Source of the DNA: MED-G78 sp964343355
GTDB lineage: Bacteria > Pseudomonadota > Gammaproteobacteria > Magnimaribacterales > D2472
DNA: 8,082 nt
Direction: 5' to 3'
Assembly (NCBI GenBank): GCA_964343355.1
Contig: CAYFJC010000042.1
Coordinates: 1-8,082 of the forward strand
In this document: positions 5,901-8,082 of the stretch, piece after piece
Layout: every line of letters begins with the position of its first letter
How positions within the stretch are numbered: position 1 is the stretch's first letter
Program-made: the position numbers and the translations under genes
Notes under the pieces: generated by a model
Told to the model about the DNA's origin: nothing
The model's database searches: none
The model's input: only the letters and a program-made list of their open reading frames with translations

Positions 5901-7994
5901 GTGGAAAAAAATAAATTAGAAGCTTCAACAGTAGAATTTGCCTATGGCAATAAAACTGTAAAATTAGAAACACATAAAATAGCTAGACAAACTACAGGTG
6001 CTGTTTTAGTAACAATAGATGACTTGGTAGTTCTTACTACCGTTGTAGCAAGAAAAGAAGCAGATCCAAAAAAGGATTTCTTTCCTTTAGCAGTCTTTTA
6101 CCAAGAAAAATTTTATGCAACTGGATCTATCCCAGGTGGATTCTTTAAAAGAGAAGCTCGCCCAACAGAAAAAGAAACATTAACATCAAGACTAATTGAT
6201 AGACCAGTTAGACCTCTTTTTCCTGAAGGATTTAAAAATGAAGTTCAGGTATTTTGTACTGTTTTATCTTCAGGAAAAGACTATAACCCTGATATAGCTT
6301 CTATGATTGGAACTTCAGCTGCTCTTTGTGTTGCAGGCGTTCCATTTGATGGCCCAATGGGCGCAGCAAGAGTTGGATTCGTTGATGGGAATTATATTTT
6401 AAACCCATCTTATGAAGAATTAGAAGATTCTCTACTAGATATGGTTGTAGCAGGAACTGAAGAAGCTGTATTAATGGTTGAGTCTGAAGCAAAAGAATTA
6501 AGTGAAGATTTGATGCTTGGGGCTGTTTTATTTGCTCATCAAGAAATGCAAGCAGTCATCAAAGGCTGTCAAGAATTAAAAGATAAAGCAGGAAAAGAAG
6601 ACTGGATAGTTAAAACTGATGAAGAAACACCTGTTTTTTATGAAGCTTTAAAAGAAAAGTATGCAGTCTCAATTGAAGAAGCTTTTAAATTAGCTGACAA
6701 AACTGAGAGAACTGAAGCTTTAAGTGTTATTAAAAATTCTATTGTTGATGATCATGAAGATTTAGATGATATGCAGATGTCAAAAGTCATGGGTGCGTTT
6801 AAAAAACTTGAATCGCATGTAGTTAGAACAAATATTATACAAAACAAACCTAGAATTGATGGAAGAGATCAAGATACAGTAAGACCTATTTATGTTGAGA
6901 CTGGTCTTCTACCTAAGGCTCATGGTTCTGCTCTATTTACCAGAGGAGAGACTCAGGCATTAGTAGTAGCAACCCTTGGATCTACTAGAGATGCACAAAG
7001 AATTGAATCTATAGAAGGCCAAGATACAGATCCTTTCATGCTTCATTATAATTTCCCAGCATATAGTGTTGGTGAGATTGGAATGCCGCTTGGACCAAAA
7101 AGAAGAGAAATTGGGCATGGTAATCTTGCAAAAAGAGCCATTAAAGCTGTTCTGCCTGATAGTGATGAGTTTGGTTACACTCTTAGAGTTGTTGGCGAAA
7201 TTACTGAATCCAATGGATCAAGTTCAATGGCAACAGTTTGTGGTACATCTTTATCATTGATGGATGCAGGAGTTCCTTTAACAAGTCCAGTTGCTGGAAT
7301 AGCTATGGGTCTTATTAAAGAAGGTGATGATTTTGCTGTTCTTACAGATATTTTAGGAGATGAAGATCACCTTGGTGATATGGACTTTAAAGTAGCTGGA
7401 ACTGAAACAGGAATTACAGCACTTCAAATGGATATAAAGATACAAGGTATCAATGAAGCCATTATGGAAGTTGCTCTAACTAAAGCTAAGGCCGCTAGAA
7501 ATCATATTTTAAATGAAATGAATGCAGTTATAAGTAAACCAAAAGAATTATCTGAGCATACACCGGCAATGAAAAAGTTTGTTGTACATACTGACAAAAT
7601 TAAAGAAATTATTGGTAAAGGTGGAGCAGTCATCAAGGGCATGCAAGAGAAAACAGGTGCAACCGTTGATGTAAGTGATGATGGAACTGTAGCAGTATTT
7701 GGACAGACTCAAAGTGCAATGCTTGCAGCAGTTGAAATCATCGAAGGCATTATCGAAGATCCAGAACTTAACAAAGTTTATACAGGTACTGTTGTAAAAA
7801 TTGTTGAATTTGGTGCTTTCGTAAATATTCTTCCTGGTAAAGATGGTTTACTTCATATTTCAGAGATAGCAGAAGAAAGAACTGAAGATGTAAATGCTGT
7901 TTTAAAAGAAGGTCAAGAAATTGAAGTTAAGCTTATAGGTTTTGATCGTGGAAAAATGAAATTATCCAAGAAAGCATTACTTAATAAAGAATAA
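5901..7994 (+). CDS. pnp: Polyribonucleotide nucleotidyltransferase (PNPase)
   Basis: PNPase is a homotrimeric phosphorolytic 3'-5' exoribonuclease that degrades mRNA, releases nucleoside diphosphates and can run in reverse to add tails. The product has 697 aa (E. coli 711). It contains the first RNase PH-like domain (about 10-225, RNA-binding 'FFKREARP' at 81-88), an all-helical linker (about 230-310), and the catalytic second RNase PH-like domain (about 320-545). The phosphate-site region 'ITESNGSSSMATVCG' is at 434-448. In 'GDEDHLGDMDFK', D489, D495 and K497 correspond by motif to the E. coli catalytic D486, D492 and K494. KH (about 557-615, GKGG at 572-575) and S1 (about 625-692) domains follow, and the short tail stops just after S1. 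The start is GTG5901, with AAGGAA (5891-5896) 4 bases before it. The 27-base gap to rpsO leaves no room for the long leader hairpin known in E. coli. Confidence 0.98.
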   Translation: MEKNKLEASTVEFAYGNKTVKLETHKIARQTTGAVLVTIDDLVVLTTVVARKEADPKKDFFPLAVFYQEKFYATGSIPGGFFKREARPTEKETLTSRLIDRPVRPLFPEGFKNEVQVFCTVLSSGKDYNPDIASMIGTSAALCVAGVPFDGPMGAARVGFVDGNYILNPSYEELEDSLLDMVVAGTEEAVLMVESEAKELSEDLMLGAVLFAHQEMQAVIKGCQELKDKAGKEDWIVKTDEETPVFYEALKEKYAVSIEEAFKLADKTERTEALSVIKNSIVDDHEDLDDMQMSKVMGAFKKLESHVVRTNIIQNKPRIDGRDQDTVRPIYVETGLLPKAHGSALFTRGETQALVVATLGSTRDAQRIESIEGQDTDPFMLHYNFPAYSVGEIGMPLGPKRREIGHGNLAKRAIKAVLPDSDEFGYTLRVVGEITESNGSSSMATVCGTSLSLMDAGVPLTSPVAGIAMGLIKEGDDFAVLTDILGDEDHLGDMDFKVAGTETGITALQMDIKIQGINEAIMEVALTKAKAARNHILNEMNAVISKPKELSEHTPAMKKFVVHTDKIKEIIGKGGAVIKGMQEKTGATVDVSDDGTVAVFGQTQSAMLAAVEIIEGIIEDPELNKVYTGTVVKIVEFGAFVNILPGKDGLLHISEIAEERTEDVNAVLKEGQEIEVKLIGFDRGKMKLSKKALLNKE

Positions 7995-8001
7995 TTTAAA
8001 T

Positions 8002-8054
8002 GTCAAATTTTGCAACTAATTTTTATATATAAAATTTGATCCTTTTATCTTTTT
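8002..8054 (+). terminator. Possible AT-rich terminator after pnp
   Basis: TCAAATTTT (8003-8011) and AAAATTTGA (8031-8039) pair perfectly over 9 bp, and G-U pairs at 8002/8040 and 8012/8030 could extend the stem. The loop is about 17 bases. A pyrimidine-rich tract with TTTT (8043-8046) and TTTTT (8050-8054) follows. The stem has only two G-C pairs and a large loop, so it is a weak intrinsic terminator at best, but its position 8 bases after the pnp stop suits the end of the operon. The remaining bases to 8082 show no recognisable gene or signal. Confidence 0.4.
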
Positions 8055-8082
8055 ATGGTCTTATATAGTCTGAATTTATATA

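Noticed and set aside
6301..7260. Short open frames inside pnp (minus 6301-6492 and plus 7066-7260).
   Set aside because: Both lie inside conserved PNPase sequence, are low in complexity (Leu/Gln- or Leu-rich) and show no domain.
8036..8069. Promoter for a gene beyond the window (TTGATC with a TATATA-like box).
   Set aside because: The spacing is about 20 bases rather than 17, and the sequence is simple A/T-rich spacer.
8045..8080. End of a convergent minus-strand gene (short open frames reaching a stop at 8045-8047 or near 8054).
   Set aside because: Only about 10 codons are visible with no recognisable C-terminus, so it cannot be supported.
1..8082. A novel defence, mobile or biosynthetic system.
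   Set aside because: Every long open frame is a conserved housekeeping gene in its ancestral order. There are no insertion sequences, CRISPR repeats, attachment sites, frameshifts or foreign genes.

Overview
This window carries the 3' end of an initiator tRNA gene followed by seven co-directional genes on the + strand: rimP, nusA, infB, rbfA, truB, rpsO and pnp. This is the classical gammaproteobacterial metY-rimP-nusA-infB-rbfA-truB-rpsO-pnp cluster, in the same order as in E. coli. All seven proteins resemble gammaproteobacterial housekeeping proteins over their full length. The DNA is strongly AT-rich (GC estimated by eye at about one third), proteins are rich in K, I, N and E, spacers are very short, and IF2 and NusA are somewhat compact. 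Together this suggests a streamlined low-GC gammaproteobacterium, plausibly a marine lineage of the SAR86 kind. That placement is inference and was not tested by phylogeny.

Layout. Bases 1-53 are the anticodon arm, T arm and CCA end of tRNA-fMet. A GC-rich hairpin with a T tract (70-90) separates it from rimP. rimP and nusA overlap, infB follows after 15 bases with a UUG start, rbfA after 8 bases, and truB overlaps rbfA by one base (TAATG). An 86-base spacer (5518-5603) before rpsO is the only sizeable internal gap. It holds what looks like an S15 autoregulatory pseudoknot. pnp follows rpsO after 27 bases. The last 88 bases hold an AT-rich hairpin that may end the operon, and no recognisable gene.

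How the genes work together. The cluster joins transcription elongation/termination control (NusA), translation initiation (initiator tRNA, IF2), 30S maturation (RimP, RbfA, S15), tRNA modification (TruB) and RNA decay (PNPase). The sequence suggests three regulatory layers: termination or read-through after the tRNA gene, which NusA could influence; translational coupling inside the rimP-truB block; and translational feedback by S15 on its own mRNA. The RNase III-cleaved leader hairpin known upstream of E. coli pnp has no room here.

There is no novel gene system in this window. It is a conserved housekeeping operon. The most interesting element is the rpsO leader pseudoknot, whose geometry (11-bp stem, single-A loop, 7-bp second stem directly before the Shine-Dalgarno) can be read base by base.
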